NCBI RefSeq assembly: GCF_003217475.1
Contig: NZ_QJSP01000001.1
Span: 124,001-188,000, forward strand
Direction: 5' to 3'
Origin: Williamsia limnetica
GTDB lineage: Bacteria > Actinomycetota > Actinomycetes > Mycobacteriales > Mycobacteriaceae
Length of the DNA: 64,000 nucleotides
Below the pieces are notes generated by a model. That model searched no databases. It had not been told where the DNA came from and worked only from the letters and a program-made list of their open reading frames with translations. This document shows positions 1 through 9,651 of the stretch, piece by piece (the first letter of the stretch is position 1; every line of letters starts with the position of its first letter). The position numbers were made by a program, and so were the translations under genes.

Positions 1-1484
1 GCGTCGGAATCCTCCGCCTCGGCCTTGCGCACCTTCGGCGTCGGATCGGAGAGCACGGGCTTGCCACTCGGTGTCTCGGCGACATCGTCGGGGAGCAGTT
101 CACCGGCCTCTTTCCGGCGATCCAGATCGATCTGCGCGAGGTGATCCAGGGCGTTGCGGGCCAGAACCTGTTGCTCGGTGATCGTCAGCTGTGAGCGCCC
201 CTTGGTCAGGAATGCGAACGACCAGTCGACGATGGTGTTGAGGCGGCTGCGGAACCCGACGATGTAGACCAGATGCAGTAGCAGCCATCCGAGCCATGCG
301 AAAAACCCCTCGGTTTCGAGGTTCTTCTTGAAGCCGGGCACGGGCACCGACATGACCGCGCTGAATTTCGAGATCGTCGCCATCGAGCCCTTGTCCCAGT
401 ACTTGAACGGCTCGCGATCCTCGGGGCGCGCGCCCTTGAGTTCGGCCTTGATGGCGTCCGCGGCGTACCGGCCACCCTGGATTGCGCCCTGGGCCATTCC
501 CGGGACGTCCTCGACCGACATCATGTCGCCGACAACGAAGACGTTCGGGTTGCCCGGTATCGACAGATCGGGGAGTACTTTGACCCGGCCCGCGCGGTCC
601 AGCTCGACTCCGCTCTGTTCGGCGAGCTGTTTGCCCAGCGGGCTCGCGGCGACACCGGCCGACCACACCTTGCACTGCGATTCGATCCGGCGAGTACTGC
701 CGTCCTTTTCCTTGACCAGGAGTCCGTCGTAGTCGAGGTCGACGACCATCGCGTTGAGCTGGATCTCGACGCCCATGCTCTCGAGCCGCTTGGCGGCCTT
801 GCCGCCGAGGTTCGGTCCCATCGGGGGCAACACCGCGGGTGCGGCGTCGAGCAGGATGACCTTCGCTTCCGTGGAGTCGATGTTGCGGAAGGTCCCCTTG
901 AGGGTCTTGTCGCTCATCTCGGCGATCTGACCGGCCAGTTCGACGCCGGTGGGACCGGCGCCGACGACGACGAACGTCAAGAGCCGGGCGCGTTCCTCCG
1001 GATCATCGGAGAGCTCGGCCTGCTCGAACGCACCGAGGATACGGCCCCGCAGCTCGAGGGCGTCGTCGATGGTCTTCATGCCGGGGGCGAACTGGGCGAA
1101 GTGATCGTTGCCGAAATACGACTGATCGGCACCGGCCGCGATGATGAGGCTGTCGAACGGCGTCTCGGTGATCCGTTCGAGCAGCCGGGAGGTGACCACC
1201 TTCTTCTCGAGGTCGATGGACTCCACGTTGCCCATCAGCACCTGCGCGTTCGCCTGTTTACGCAGGATCACGCGGGTGGCCGGGGCGATCTCACCCTCGG
1301 AGATGATGCCCGTTGCGACCTGGTAGAGCATCGGCTGGAACAGGTGGTGGGTGGTTCGCGCGATCAAAGTGACGTCGACGTCGGCCTTTCTCAGGCGCTG
1401 GGTGGAGAACAGACCTCCGAAGCCGGAGCCGATCACCACCACCCGGTGCCGGGTCGAACCTGCGGTCTTGTCACTCATGACCAT
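1..1484 (-). CDS. ndh: Type II NADH dehydrogenase (NDH-2), C-terminus cut by window edge
   Basis: This reads as a non-proton-pumping NADH:quinone oxidoreductase that passes electrons from NADH via FAD to menaquinone at the cytoplasmic membrane. The protein opens with a Rossmann GSGFGG motif near residues 19-24. A second dinucleotide motif (VVGAGPTGVELAG) lies mid-protein, followed by a VFVVGDM FAD-binding stretch. The hydrophobic C-terminal part (FFAWLGWLLLHLVYIVGF) is typical of the membrane-associating tail of mycobacterial Ndh. The start is taken at the ATG at 1484; a second ATG two codons on, at 1478, is equally possible. The frame stays open to base 1, so the last residues lie outside the window. 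The family call is firm; paralogue assignment (ndh versus ndhA) cannot be made here. Confidence 0.9.
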   Translation of the reverse strand, partial: MVMSDKTAGSTRHRVVVIGSGFGGLFSTQRLRKADVDVTLIARTTHHLFQPMLYQVATGIISEGEIAPATRVILRKQANAQVLMGNVESIDLEKKVVTSRLLERITETPFDSLIIAAGADQSYFGNDHFAQFAPGMKTIDDALELRGRILGAFEQAELSDDPEERARLLTFVVVGAGPTGVELAGQIAEMSDKTLKGTFRNIDSTEAKVILLDAAPAVLPPMGPNLGGKAAKRLESMGVEIQLNAMVVDLDYDGLLVKEKDGSTRRIESQCKVWSAGVAASPLGKQLAEQSGVELDRAGRVKVLPDLSIPGNPNVFVVGDMMSVEDVPGMAQGAIQGGRYAADAIKAELKGARPEDREPFKYWDKGSMATISKFSAVMSVPVPGFKKNLETEGFFAWLGWLLLHLVYIVGFRSRLNTIVDWSFAFLTKGRSQLTITEQQVLARNALDHLAQIDLDRRKEAGELLPDDVAETPSGKPVLSDPTPKVRKAEAEDSD

Positions 1485-1574
1485 CTCCTGTCAGTTTGCG
1501 GATTTTGCGGCCGGGATCTCCAGGGCGTGTGGGATCCGCACCTTGCTAACGGTAGTCAATGAGCGGCGTTTGGT

Positions 1575-1598
1575 CGCGGCAAGGTGGTCTTTGCCGCG
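1575..1598 (-). terminator. Possible hairpin terminator after the GNAT gene
   Basis: Eight-base perfect arms CGCGGCAA and TTGCCGCG flank an 8-base loop, 20 bases beyond the stop codon of the minus-strand acetyltransferase gene. No clear T-run follows on the minus strand, so it may be only a weak or factor-assisted terminator. Confidence 0.4.
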
Positions 1599-1618
1599 CC
1601 GAGTGTGGTCAGGAGAAA

Positions 1619-2269
1619 TCAGGCGATCATGTCGGTACTGGTATGCGCCGCCCAAGCCCACGGGAACTCGTTTGCGTCCCAATAACTTTTGAGTATTTCG
1701 TACTCGACTTCGCCGCGTTGCGCGCCCGCGATGCTGGTGTCTGCGCAGTCATGAAGGCGGGCGAGTCGCAGGCCTGATTTTTCCATCACCCGGCGCGATG
1801 CGGTGTTGACCGCCATGGTCCCGGCGAAGATGCGACTGATGTTCAACTCCGTGAAAGAGAGCTGGACCAGCGCACGGGCGCCCTCGGTGGCCAGTCCACG
1901 GCCCCACATGGCGCGTCGCAGCCGGTAGCTCAGCTCGAACTCGGACTCGCGGGAATGCCGAGGTGCGCGCAGACCGAACCAGCCGACGAAGCTGGCGGCC
2001 TCGGGATTGGGATGCCCGACGGACCTCGCCGCCACCAGGTCGAGGCGGTCGAGTGCGACCCAGACGCCGGCACCCCCTCGGTGACGGGCTTCCGCGACGG
2101 CGCGGGGGATGACCCACTCTTCGATGACCTCACGCGGCGTGGCGATGCCACCTGTGACGTATCGCATCACCGCAGGGTCGCTGTCGAGGTCGACCAGGTG
2201 GTCGGAATCGGAGACGGCAACCGGGCGCAGGACCAGTCGGTCGGTCTCGATGATCAACGAACTCCCCAT
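1619..2269 (-). CDS. GNAT family N-acetyltransferase, RimJ/RimL-like
   Basis: This is a 216-residue acetyl-CoA dependent acyltransferase. The N-terminus IETDRLVLRPV is the usual opening of the RimJ/RimL branch of GNAT proteins (Acetyltransf_3). RRAMWGRGLATEGARAL near the middle matches the acetyl-CoA pyrophosphate-binding motif A with its (Q/R)xxGxG/A signature, and SRRVMEKSGL matches the typical C-terminal helix. RimJ/RimL relatives acetylate ribosomal protein N-termini or small molecules; the substrate cannot be told from sequence. The gene stands alone on the minus strand, and its upstream region carries a tandem 16-bp repeat starting 3 bases from the start codon. Start at ATG 2269; a GGGGA stretch directly upstream is a poorly spaced ribosome site. 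Confidence 0.85.
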   Translation of the reverse strand: MGSSLIIETDRLVLRPVAVSDSDHLVDLDSDPAVMRYVTGGIATPREVIEEWVIPRAVAEARHRGGAGVWVALDRLDLVAARSVGHPNPEAASFVGWFGLRAPRHSRESEFELSYRLRRAMWGRGLATEGARALVQLSFTELNISRIFAGTMAVNTASRRVMEKSGLRLARLHDCADTSIAGAQRGEVEYEILKSYWDANEFPWAWAAHTSTDMIA

Positions 2270-2271
2270 TC

Positions 2272-2335
2272 CCCAGACCGCCTTCTGCCCAGACCGCCTT
2301 CTGCCCAGACCGCCTTGTGGCCGGACCGCCTTCTC
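2272..2335. repeat. Four tandem 16-bp units next to the GNAT start
   Basis: The unit CCCAGACCGCCTTCTG is repeated exactly at 2272-2287 and 2288-2303, once with one mismatch at 2304-2319, and once with three mismatches at 2320-2335. The array sits in the 5' untranslated or promoter region of the minus-strand acetyltransferase gene. Tandem arrays this close to a start codon can vary in copy number and so alter promoter or ribosome-site spacing; that role is inference. Confidence 0.85.
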
Positions 2336-2537
2336 CGAGAACGTGCTGGCGGACTGCTGTGCGCATACTACGGTCTGGCGGCCGCCGACGGCGGATATTC
2401 ATATCAGAGTGTCGGGTGTACACCTCTGAGGTCCTCGTACTGAGGGTACGGCCTGTGGCAGTGTGCATCGAACGGGTTCTGGCGAGATGAGAGTCCCCTG
2501 CAGCGTCGCGGAGATCGGTGCCGATAGGGTCGGAGCG

Positions 2538-2981
2538 ATGAACGAGCGCCCGTCCGCACCAGCCGAGGTCGCCCTGCATCTGCGCTGGGGCGACATGGAC
2601 ATCAACAAGCACGTGAACAACGTCCAGTTCGCGAGGTTGTTCGAAGAGGCTCGGGTCCGCACGATGTCGGAGTGGTTCGCAGGCCGACCGTGGGGGACCG
2701 GTGCATTCCACATCGCCCGCCAGGAGATCGAGTTCGTCGCTCCTCTGTTCTATTCCACCGAACCGGCGCTGGCGAGGGTATGGATCAGCCGGGTCGGGAC
2801 GTCGTCCTTCGACTTCGGTGCCCAGCTGTGCGATCACGCGGGCAATCTCAAGGCCCTGTGTGAAACGACCGGTGTGACAGTGGATTCGGAGACCGGAGCT
2901 TCGCATCCGATCCCGGATGAGGTGCGCGACTTCTTGACGACGAGACTCGCCGATCCCGTTCCGTTCCGCCGCCGGGCCTGA
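2538..2981 (+). CDS. Acyl-CoA thioesterase, 4HBT hotdog fold
   Basis: This 147-residue protein belongs to the 4-hydroxybenzoyl-CoA thioesterase (YbgC/FadM-like) family, which hydrolyses acyl-CoA thioesters. The signature stretch RWGDMDINKHVNNVQFARL near residues 16-34 contains the Asp (in GDMD) that acts as the catalytic or water-activating residue in this family, followed by the long hotdog helix. The start at ATG 2538 is preferred over an upstream in-frame start at 2463 because homologues begin just before this motif. It lies 69 bases before recC on the same strand, with no obvious functional link. The physiological substrate is unknown. Confidence 0.85.
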   Translation: MNERPSAPAEVALHLRWGDMDINKHVNNVQFARLFEEARVRTMSEWFAGRPWGTGAFHIARQEIEFVAPLFYSTEPALARVWISRVGTSSFDFGAQLCDHAGNLKALCETTGVTVDSETGASHPIPDEVRDFLTTRLADPVPFRRRA

Positions 2982-3050
2982 GGCTGCCACGACTCGGTCG
3001 TGTCATGACCGCGTGATATACCGGCGTGAGGACCGGAAGGGGACCCCAGC

Positions 3051-6000
3051 GTGCTGACACTGCATCGCGCGGAACGCACCAGCACATTGGTGACAGCGCT
3101 TGCCGAGGTTCTGGCGACCCCGATGCCAGACCCGTTCGCCGCAGAGATCGTCGCCGTGCCCGCCCGAGGCGTGGAGCGATGGCTGACCCAGCAATTGTCG
3201 GCAGCACTGGGTACCACCGCGCCCGATTCCGGAGACGGCATCGCTGCGAACATCGAATTCATCTCGCCGGCCGGCCTGATCGACAAGGTGATCGCCGGTG
3301 TCGGCGGCGGTCGATCAGCCCCGAGCAGGTCCGGCAGGTCCGATGACGACCCGTGGTCGGCAGGTCGCATGCTCTGGACCCTGTTGTCGGTGATCGACGA
3401 GGCCGCCGACGATCCGGTGTGCGCCATTCTCGCGCGGCATCTCGGACGCTCGGGTCCTGACGGTGGCAGACCGGGCTTTCGCATCGGACGACGCTACGGC
3501 ACAGCCGAGCACCTCACCCAGCTGTTCCGGGGGTACGCCACCCACCGTCCGCAGATGATCGTCGACTGGGCAGGTGGCGCCGACACGGATGGCAGCGATC
3601 AGCCGCTGGGTCCGGAGCTGCTCTGGCAGCCGCATCTGTGGCGTCTGCTCCGTGCCCGCATCGACAGCCCCAGTCCACCCGAGCGGCTCGACGATGTCTG
3701 CGCCCTGCTGCGCGAGCAACCGGCCCTGGTGGATCTGCCACCGCGGATCGCACTGTTCGGCGCGACAAGACTCAGCACCGAGCAGCTGCGTATCCTCTCC
3801 GCACTCGGAGCCCATCGCAGCGTGAATGTGTTCCTGCCACACGCGAGTCCGGCGCTGTGGGACACGGTGAAAAGCCATCCCGTCGTGCGACGACGCGCAG
3901 ACATGTCCGTCGGCGACGTGGCACATCCCCTGCTCGCGTCGCTGTCGAGGGAGGTACGCGAACTGCAGATGCGGCTCAGCCCCTTCATCGACGACGATGT
4001 CCACCATCCGGTGGGTCCACCCGCCCACACACACCTGGCGCTGCTCCAGGCGGCGCTGCGTGAGGATCGGGCCGCGGCCGCGGCGGCGAGCCCCGACGGC
4101 ACCGTCGAGGTGCATTCATGTCACGGCGCGGCCCGCCAGGTCGAGGTCCTACGTGAGCTCGTCCTGCACCTGTTCCAGGACGACACCACGCTCGATCCCC
4201 GCGATGTGATCATCATGTGTCCCGACGTGGAGACCTACGCTCCGCTGATCAGGGCGGCGTTCGGTCAGACGACCCACCTGCACCCAGGCCATGAACTACG
4301 GGTCCGGTTGGCCGATCGGGCTCTGCGCCAGACCAATCCGCTGCTCGAGGTGATGTCGGAGCTCCTGGCGCTCGCCGGCGGAAGAGTCAAGGCCAGCGAG
4401 GTCCTCGGTCTGGCCGAAAGTGTGCCGGTGCGCGCTCGATTCGAGTTCAGCGATGACGATCTCGAGCGTCTCCGTGAATGGACCGCCGAGTCGGGCGCCC
4501 GGTGGGGGATCAACGACAACCAGCGGAAACCGTTCGGGCTCGGCGGTTTTGCGCAGAACACCTTCAGTGCCGGTCTCGACCGGATCCTCCTCGGCGTCGT
4601 CGCAGATGAGACCGAATTGAGCTGGCTGGGCACAGCGCTGCCCCTCGACGACGTGGACAGCGCCGATGTTGATCTGGCGGGCCGGTTCGCCGAGTTCGTG
4701 AGTCGGCTCGATGCTGCGCTGGCCACGCTGCGCGGTCCGCGACCGGCAGCCGAATGGTCGCAGAACATCACTGACGCAATGGATCTGCTCACCGCAGTGC
4801 GTCCTTCGGACAGCTGGCAGCGTGGACAGGCCCATCAGGAGGTGGCCGCCGCGACCGAACACGGTGCAGAGGTGATCGTACGACTGGCCGATATCCGGGC
4901 GATGCTCGCCCGGCGCTTGGCGGGCCGCCCGACGAGAGCGAACTTCCGCACGGGGGAGCTCACCGTGTGCACGATGGTTCCGATGCGGGCGGTACCGCAT
5001 CGGGTGGTGATCCTGCTCGGGCTCGACGACGAGAGTTATCCCCGCGCCGGAGGGGTCAACGGTGACGACATCATGGCCGCGGACCCGTGGGTGGGCGAGC
5101 GCGACATCCGCAGCGAAGACCGGCAATTGCTACTCGATGCGACCATGTCGGCGATGGACCGACTGATCGTGCTCTACACCGGAAATGATCCGGTCACGGG
5201 GTTGCGCCGGCCGCCTGCGGTGCCGGTGGGAGAACTGATGGATGCGGCAAACGGGATGCTTGCGTCCGGATCCGTGCTGACCGTACATCCTTTGCACGCC
5301 TTCGATCCCGCGAATTTCGTGGTGCCCGAGCCATTCAGTTTCGATCGGTCGGCGCTCGCGGGCGCCCGCGCCACCCGAGGTGTTCAGGTGGCCGCACCCG
5401 ACTTCCTGCCGGATCTGCTGCCACCTCGGGTCGAGGACGTCGAACTGGCCGACCTGATCGCCTTTGTCGAGCACCCGATGCGGGCTTTCTGTCGGCAGCG
5501 ACTCGGCCTCTATCTGCCCGGCGACGACGAGGAGCTCGACGACGTGCTCAGCGCGGAGATCGGGGGCCTCGACAAGTGGTCCATCGGCGACCGGATGCTG
5601 GCGGCTCGTCTGGCCGGGGTGGACGCGGCGGCGCTGCGAGCCGGTGAACTGCGGCGCGGCACCTTGCCTCCGTTCCGCCTCGGCGGCGAGGTGTTCCGCG
5701 GGATATCCGACGACGTGGAAGCGCTGGTCGGTGCGGCCGCACCGCTGTACGAGGGCAGCGCGGAATCGATCGATGTGACAGTCGATCTGACCGGCGGCAG
5801 ACGTCTGACCGGCACGGTGACCGGGGTCCACGATGCGGTGTTGGTACGCACAATCTTCTCGCGCGTGGCCGCCAAGCATCGGGTCGCGGCGTGGGTGAAT
5901 CTGCTGGCGCTGGCGGCCACGGAGTCGCGAGACTGGTCTGCCGCAGTCGTCGGGCGGGCCCGTTTCGGGAACCGGCTGCAGCGTTCTGCACTGACGCCGC

Positions 6001-6347
6001 CGGCCAACCCCGGCGAAATCTTGCAACAGTTGGTGGACCTGCGTGATCGTGGGCTGCGTGCCCCGCTGCCATTGCCCACCGCAGCCGGCGCCGAATACGC
6101 CGCACGAAGGCACCGAGGGGACGACGATGCACTGGCGCTCGACGCCGCAGAGAAGAGCTTCGACAACCAGTACGGAGGAGAAGCGCAGGACCTGTATGTC
6201 CAGTACCTGTTCGGCGGCGATCTGACCGCCATCGCGGCCGAGGAACCCGACGCCACGGAGGCAGCATGGGACGGGATGCCGACCCGGTTCGCGGCAGCGG
6301 CAGTCCGGCTGTGGAGCCCGCTCCTGGGCGCCGAGAGGGTGAACTGA
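3051..6347 (+). CDS. recC: Exodeoxyribonuclease V gamma subunit (RecC)
   Basis: This is the RecC subunit of the RecBCD helicase-nuclease, which processes double-strand DNA ends. In the family, RecC is a catalytically dead helicase-like scaffold that splits the strands and recognises the regulatory DNA site. The 1098-residue length is normal. Recognisable RecC stretches include the start (LHRAERTSTLV), VPARGVERWLTQQLS at about residues 42-56, VEVHSCHGAARQVEVLR at about 347-363, ILLGLDDESYPR near 653, and EDRQLLLDA near 690. A GTG start at 3051 is preceded by GAAGGGGACC. It is the first gene of recC-recB-recD, the order found in mycobacteria, with only 4 bases between its stop and recB. Confidence 0.95.
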   Translation: MLTLHRAERTSTLVTALAEVLATPMPDPFAAEIVAVPARGVERWLTQQLSAALGTTAPDSGDGIAANIEFISPAGLIDKVIAGVGGGRSAPSRSGRSDDDPWSAGRMLWTLLSVIDEAADDPVCAILARHLGRSGPDGGRPGFRIGRRYGTAEHLTQLFRGYATHRPQMIVDWAGGADTDGSDQPLGPELLWQPHLWRLLRARIDSPSPPERLDDVCALLREQPALVDLPPRIALFGATRLSTEQLRILSALGAHRSVNVFLPHASPALWDTVKSHPVVRRRADMSVGDVAHPLLASLSREVRELQMRLSPFIDDDVHHPVGPPAHTHLALLQAALREDRAAAAAASPDGTVEVHSCHGAARQVEVLRELVLHLFQDDTTLDPRDVIIMCPDVETYAPLIRAAFGQTTHLHPGHELRVRLADRALRQTNPLLEVMSELLALAGGRVKASEVLGLAESVPVRARFEFSDDDLERLREWTAESGARWGINDNQRKPFGLGGFAQNTFSAGLDRILLGVVADETELSWLGTALPLDDVDSADVDLAGRFAEFVSRLDAALATLRGPRPAAEWSQNITDAMDLLTAVRPSDSWQRGQAHQEVAAATEHGAEVIVRLADIRAMLARRLAGRPTRANFRTGELTVCTMVPMRAVPHRVVILLGLDDESYPRAGGVNGDDIMAADPWVGERDIRSEDRQLLLDATMSAMDRLIVLYTGNDPVTGLRRPPAVPVGELMDAANGMLASGSVLTVHPLHAFDPANFVVPEPFSFDRSALAGARATRGVQVAAPDFLPDLLPPRVEDVELADLIAFVEHPMRAFCRQRLGLYLPGDDEELDDVLSAEIGGLDKWSIGDRMLAARLAGVDAAALRAGELRRGTLPPFRLGGEVFRGISDDVEALVGAAAPLYEGSAESIDVTVDLTGGRRLTGTVTGVHDAVLVRTIFSRVAAKHRVAAWVNLLALAATESRDWSAAVVGRARFGNRLQRSALTPPANPGEILQQLVDLRDRGLRAPLPLPTAAGAEYAARRHRGDDDALALDAAEKSFDNQYGGEAQDLYVQYLFGGDLTAIAAEEPDATEAAWDGMPTRFAAAAVRLWSPLLGAERVN

Positions 6348-6351
6348 GCAC

Positions 6352-9300
6352 GTGATGCAGAGTCGGATAGTCCCTGTCACCTTCGACGTCACGGGACCGC
6401 TGCCCTCGGGTACGACGGTGCTCGAGGCCAGCGCCGGCACCGGAAAGACTTACGCGATCGTCGGTCTCGCGGCCCGGCACGTGGCGGCCGGGGTCCCGCT
6501 GTCAGAGCTGCTGCTGGTCACGTTCAGCCGGTTTGCGACCGCCGAACTACGGGAGCGAACCCGCCTGCGGTTCGGGGGGTTGGTCGCCGCGTTGTCCGAT
6601 CCGGAGACGGCGGCGCGCTCCGACGACCCACTGGCCGCGATGCTCGCGAGAGGCGCGCCCGACGAGGTCGCGGTCCGCCGGGCACATCTGGTGGCAGCGC
6701 TGTCGGATTTCGACGCCGCGACCATCGCCACCACTCACACGTTCTGCAGCAGGATGCTCGACGGTCTGGGCATCGCCGGAGATTTCGAGAACGACATCAC
6801 CCTCGTCGAGGATGTGGGTGACCTGATCACCGAGGTCACCGACGATCTCTATCTGAAGAAGTACAGCGGCAGCGACGGTGTGCCGTTCAGCGTGCGCGAC
6901 GCGCATGCCTTCAGCCGGGCGGCGGTCTTCCAGCGGCAGGCCCGGCTGGCTCCTGACGCCGATCCGGGCAGCGACGAATACTTCCGCGTGGAGTTCGCCG
7001 AGCAGGTGCGTGCCGAGGTGGAACGGCGCAAGCGGATGACCAACATCCGCGACTACGACGACCTGCAGACCCTACTGCGCGACACGCTGATCGATCCGGT
7101 GCACGGCCCGCAAGCCTGTGCGCGTGTCCGCAGTCGTTTCCGGGTGGTGCTCGTGGACGAGTTCCAGGACACGGATCCGGTGCAGTGGGAGATCTTCAAG
7201 TCGGCGTTCCATGGCCACACTGATCTCGTGCTGGTCGGTGATCCGAAGCAGTCCATCTACGCTTTTCGTGGTGCGGAGGTGTTCAGTTACCTGGAGGCTG
7301 TGCGAGCGGCCGACAATCACCAGGTGCTGCCGACCAACTGGCGCAGCGATGCCGGTCTGGTCGAGGCGCTCGATCACGTGTACGGCAATGCGGCACTGGG
7401 CAGTCCGGAGATCGTCGTGCACCACGTCGACGCGACCACGACGGACTCGCGATTGCCGTCGGTGGCCCCGTTGCGTCTGCGGTACCTCAAGAGAAGTGGC
7501 CACGGGCCGTTGAGCAAAGCCGGGTTCCCGGTACTCGACAGGCTGCGGCGCGCGGTCGCCGAGGATGTGGCGGCCGACCTGACCGGATTGCTCAACGCCC
7601 GCCCAGATCTCATCGTCGATGGTCGAGCGCGGCCCCTTGCTCCCGGTGACATCGCAGTCCTGGTGCGAAACCACAAGCATCTGAGCATGATTCAGACTGC
7701 TTTGGACGAGGCGGGCGTGCCATCGGTGCTGGCCGGGGGGACCAGCGTCTACAGCACGCAGGGCGCTCGGGACTGGTTGTGGCTGTTGCAGGCAATGGAG
7801 CAGCCCAGCCGGTCAGCCCGCGTCCGACTCGCGGCCCTGACACCTCTGCTGGGCTGGACGGCCACCGAACTGGACACAGGAGGCGATGAGCTCACCGCCG
7901 ATGTCAGCACCCTCGTCCGGGAACTCGTATCGGTTTATCAGACCTCGGGTTTTGCGGCGGTGTACGAACAGCTTTCCGGTCGCCGGGATATCGCCGGCCG
8001 GATCCTTTCGGTCGCCGGGGGCGAGCGCAGACTCACCGACCTCACCCATGTTGCGCAACTGTGCAATCGGGCCGTCGTAGAGCGCGGTCTGGGACTGACG
8101 GCTCTGGTGCGCTGGCTTCAAGAGCTGATCTCCGACCCGACCATCGGAAACCAGGGGGACCAGAGCCGTCGTCTGGACAGCGACGCAGAAGCGGTGCAGC
8201 TGCTGACGGTGCACCGCAGCAAAGGGCTCGAGTTCCCCGTCGTCTATGTCCCGTACGGCTGGGATGCCGCCCGCAACCCCACGCCCGCCACCCTCGTGAT
8301 GCACGATGAGGCCGGCGAACGAGTGCTCGATGTCGGAGGCAAGGACGCACCCGGATACCGGGCGAGACGCGAGGCGTCGGGCTCAGAGGACGACGGTGAG
8401 GAGTTGCGTCTGCTGTACGTCGCCCTGACCCGGGCCGGATCCGCTGTGGTGATGTGGTGGGCTCCCGGCGGCCCGACGAGGTCATCACCGCTGCACCGTC
8501 TCCTGTTCAGCCGCGACCGGACGACACCGGACCCCAGACCCGCGGTTCCCGACGATGCAGCTGCCGCGCGGCGACTCATGGAATGGGGGGAGTCGGCCGG
8601 CGCCGGTGTTCGGGTCGAACCGGCTCGCACCGATGGGCTGCAGGTCCCGCAGTGGGATGACCGCTCGGCGCCCGACGGGGAACTCCACGCTGCCCGTTTC
8701 GACCGTCGGATCGACCACACGTGGCGGCGGACCTCGTATTCGGCGCTGATCGCCGGGTCGCCACATCAGGGACCGGTCGCCAGTGAACCCGAGTACTCGG
8801 AGAAGACCGACGAGCAGACGGTCGAGCCCCTTGCCGAGCCGGTGGATGACGGGCCAGGGGAGCTGATGCATCCGTCGCTGATGAACTCCCTCCCGTTCGG
8901 CGCCGCGTTCGGAACTCTTGTTCACGAGGTCCTCGAACTGGTCGACACCGACGCCGACGATCTGGCGGGCGAAGTGCGGTCCAGGTGTTCAGAAGCGGTG
9001 CGCTCTCGCCTGGTCGACATCGACATCGACGCACTGTCCACAGCCCTGCTCGCCGTGTTGGCCACCCCGCTCGGCAAGGCTCAGGTGACGCTTGCCGAGA
9101 TATCGTCGTCGAATCGGTTGCCGGAGTTGAATTTCGAACTGCCGCTGGGATCAGGGGCGGAAGCGACCCTGCGGGAAGTCAGTGATCTGATGCAGCGCTT
9201 TCTGCCCCCCGATGATCTACTCGCCGACTACCCCGAGCAGCTACGTCGGATACCTGCGCCTCCGCTGCGCGGCTTTCTCACCGGCAGCATAGATGCCGTT

Positions 9301-9651
9301 CTTCGACTGCCAGGGAACTCCTTCGTGGTCGTCGACTACAAAACAAATCGCACCGCCCGAGGCGATCTCAGCTGCCTCGACTACACACCCGAGTTGATGG
9401 CACGGGAGATGGTCCACTCGCACTACCCTCTGCAGGCACTGTTGTATTCGGTTGCGTTACATCGTTACCTGCGTTGGCGGTTGCCGGATTACTCTCCGCG
9501 CACGCACCTCGGTGGCGTGCAGTACCACTTCGTCCGGGCGATGATCGGGCCACAAACTCCGTCCGGGTGCGGCGTATTCGAGTGGAACCCACCCGCCGAA
9601 CTCATCGTCGCCACCTCGGATCTGATCGCGGGAAGGGCCCTGACACCGTGA
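6352..9651 (+). CDS. recB: Exodeoxyribonuclease V beta subunit (RecB)
   Basis: RecB is the 3'-5' SF1A helicase and the nuclease of RecBCD. The 1099-residue protein has the full motif set: Walker A ASAGTGKT at about residues 26-33, motif II VDEFQDTDP near 267, motif III VGDPKQSIYAFRGA just after, motif IV TNWRSD, motif V VHRSKGLEFP near 620, and motif VI LYVALTRAG near 690. The C-terminal nuclease domain carries GTLVHEVLE and the metal-binding Asp/DYKTN signature (residues about 980-998), so both activities look intact. The GTG at 6352 or the adjacent ATG at 6355 could be the start. The stop overlaps the start of recD in a GTGA junction, which suggests coupled translation. Confidence 0.96.
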   Translation: MMQSRIVPVTFDVTGPLPSGTTVLEASAGTGKTYAIVGLAARHVAAGVPLSELLLVTFSRFATAELRERTRLRFGGLVAALSDPETAARSDDPLAAMLARGAPDEVAVRRAHLVAALSDFDAATIATTHTFCSRMLDGLGIAGDFENDITLVEDVGDLITEVTDDLYLKKYSGSDGVPFSVRDAHAFSRAAVFQRQARLAPDADPGSDEYFRVEFAEQVRAEVERRKRMTNIRDYDDLQTLLRDTLIDPVHGPQACARVRSRFRVVLVDEFQDTDPVQWEIFKSAFHGHTDLVLVGDPKQSIYAFRGAEVFSYLEAVRAADNHQVLPTNWRSDAGLVEALDHVYGNAALGSPEIVVHHVDATTTDSRLPSVAPLRLRYLKRSGHGPLSKAGFPVLDRLRRAVAEDVAADLTGLLNARPDLIVDGRARPLAPGDIAVLVRNHKHLSMIQTALDEAGVPSVLAGGTSVYSTQGARDWLWLLQAMEQPSRSARVRLAALTPLLGWTATELDTGGDELTADVSTLVRELVSVYQTSGFAAVYEQLSGRRDIAGRILSVAGGERRLTDLTHVAQLCNRAVVERGLGLTALVRWLQELISDPTIGNQGDQSRRLDSDAEAVQLLTVHRSKGLEFPVVYVPYGWDAARNPTPATLVMHDEAGERVLDVGGKDAPGYRARREASGSEDDGEELRLLYVALTRAGSAVVMWWAPGGPTRSSPLHRLLFSRDRTTPDPRPAVPDDAAAARRLMEWGESAGAGVRVEPARTDGLQVPQWDDRSAPDGELHAARFDRRIDHTWRRTSYSALIAGSPHQGPVASEPEYSEKTDEQTVEPLAEPVDDGPGELMHPSLMNSLPFGAAFGTLVHEVLELVDTDADDLAGEVRSRCSEAVRSRLVDIDIDALSTALLAVLATPLGKAQVTLAEISSSNRLPELNFELPLGSGAEATLREVSDLMQRFLPPDDLLADYPEQLRRIPAPPLRGFLTGSIDAVLRLPGNSFVVVDYKTNRTARGDLSCLDYTPELMAREMVHSHYPLQALLYSVALHRYLRWRLPDYSPRTHLGGVQYHFVRAMIGPQTPSGCGVFEWNPPAELIVATSDLIAGRALTP

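Noticed and set aside
2272-2335. The tandem 16-bp repeat as a CRISPR array
   Set aside because: Units abut with no spacers, the repeat is too short, and no cas genes are present.
5130-6440. A 436-codon minus-strand frame inside recC/recB
   Set aside because: Antisense to a complete RecBCD operon; cysteine- and arginine-rich shadow with no family resemblance.
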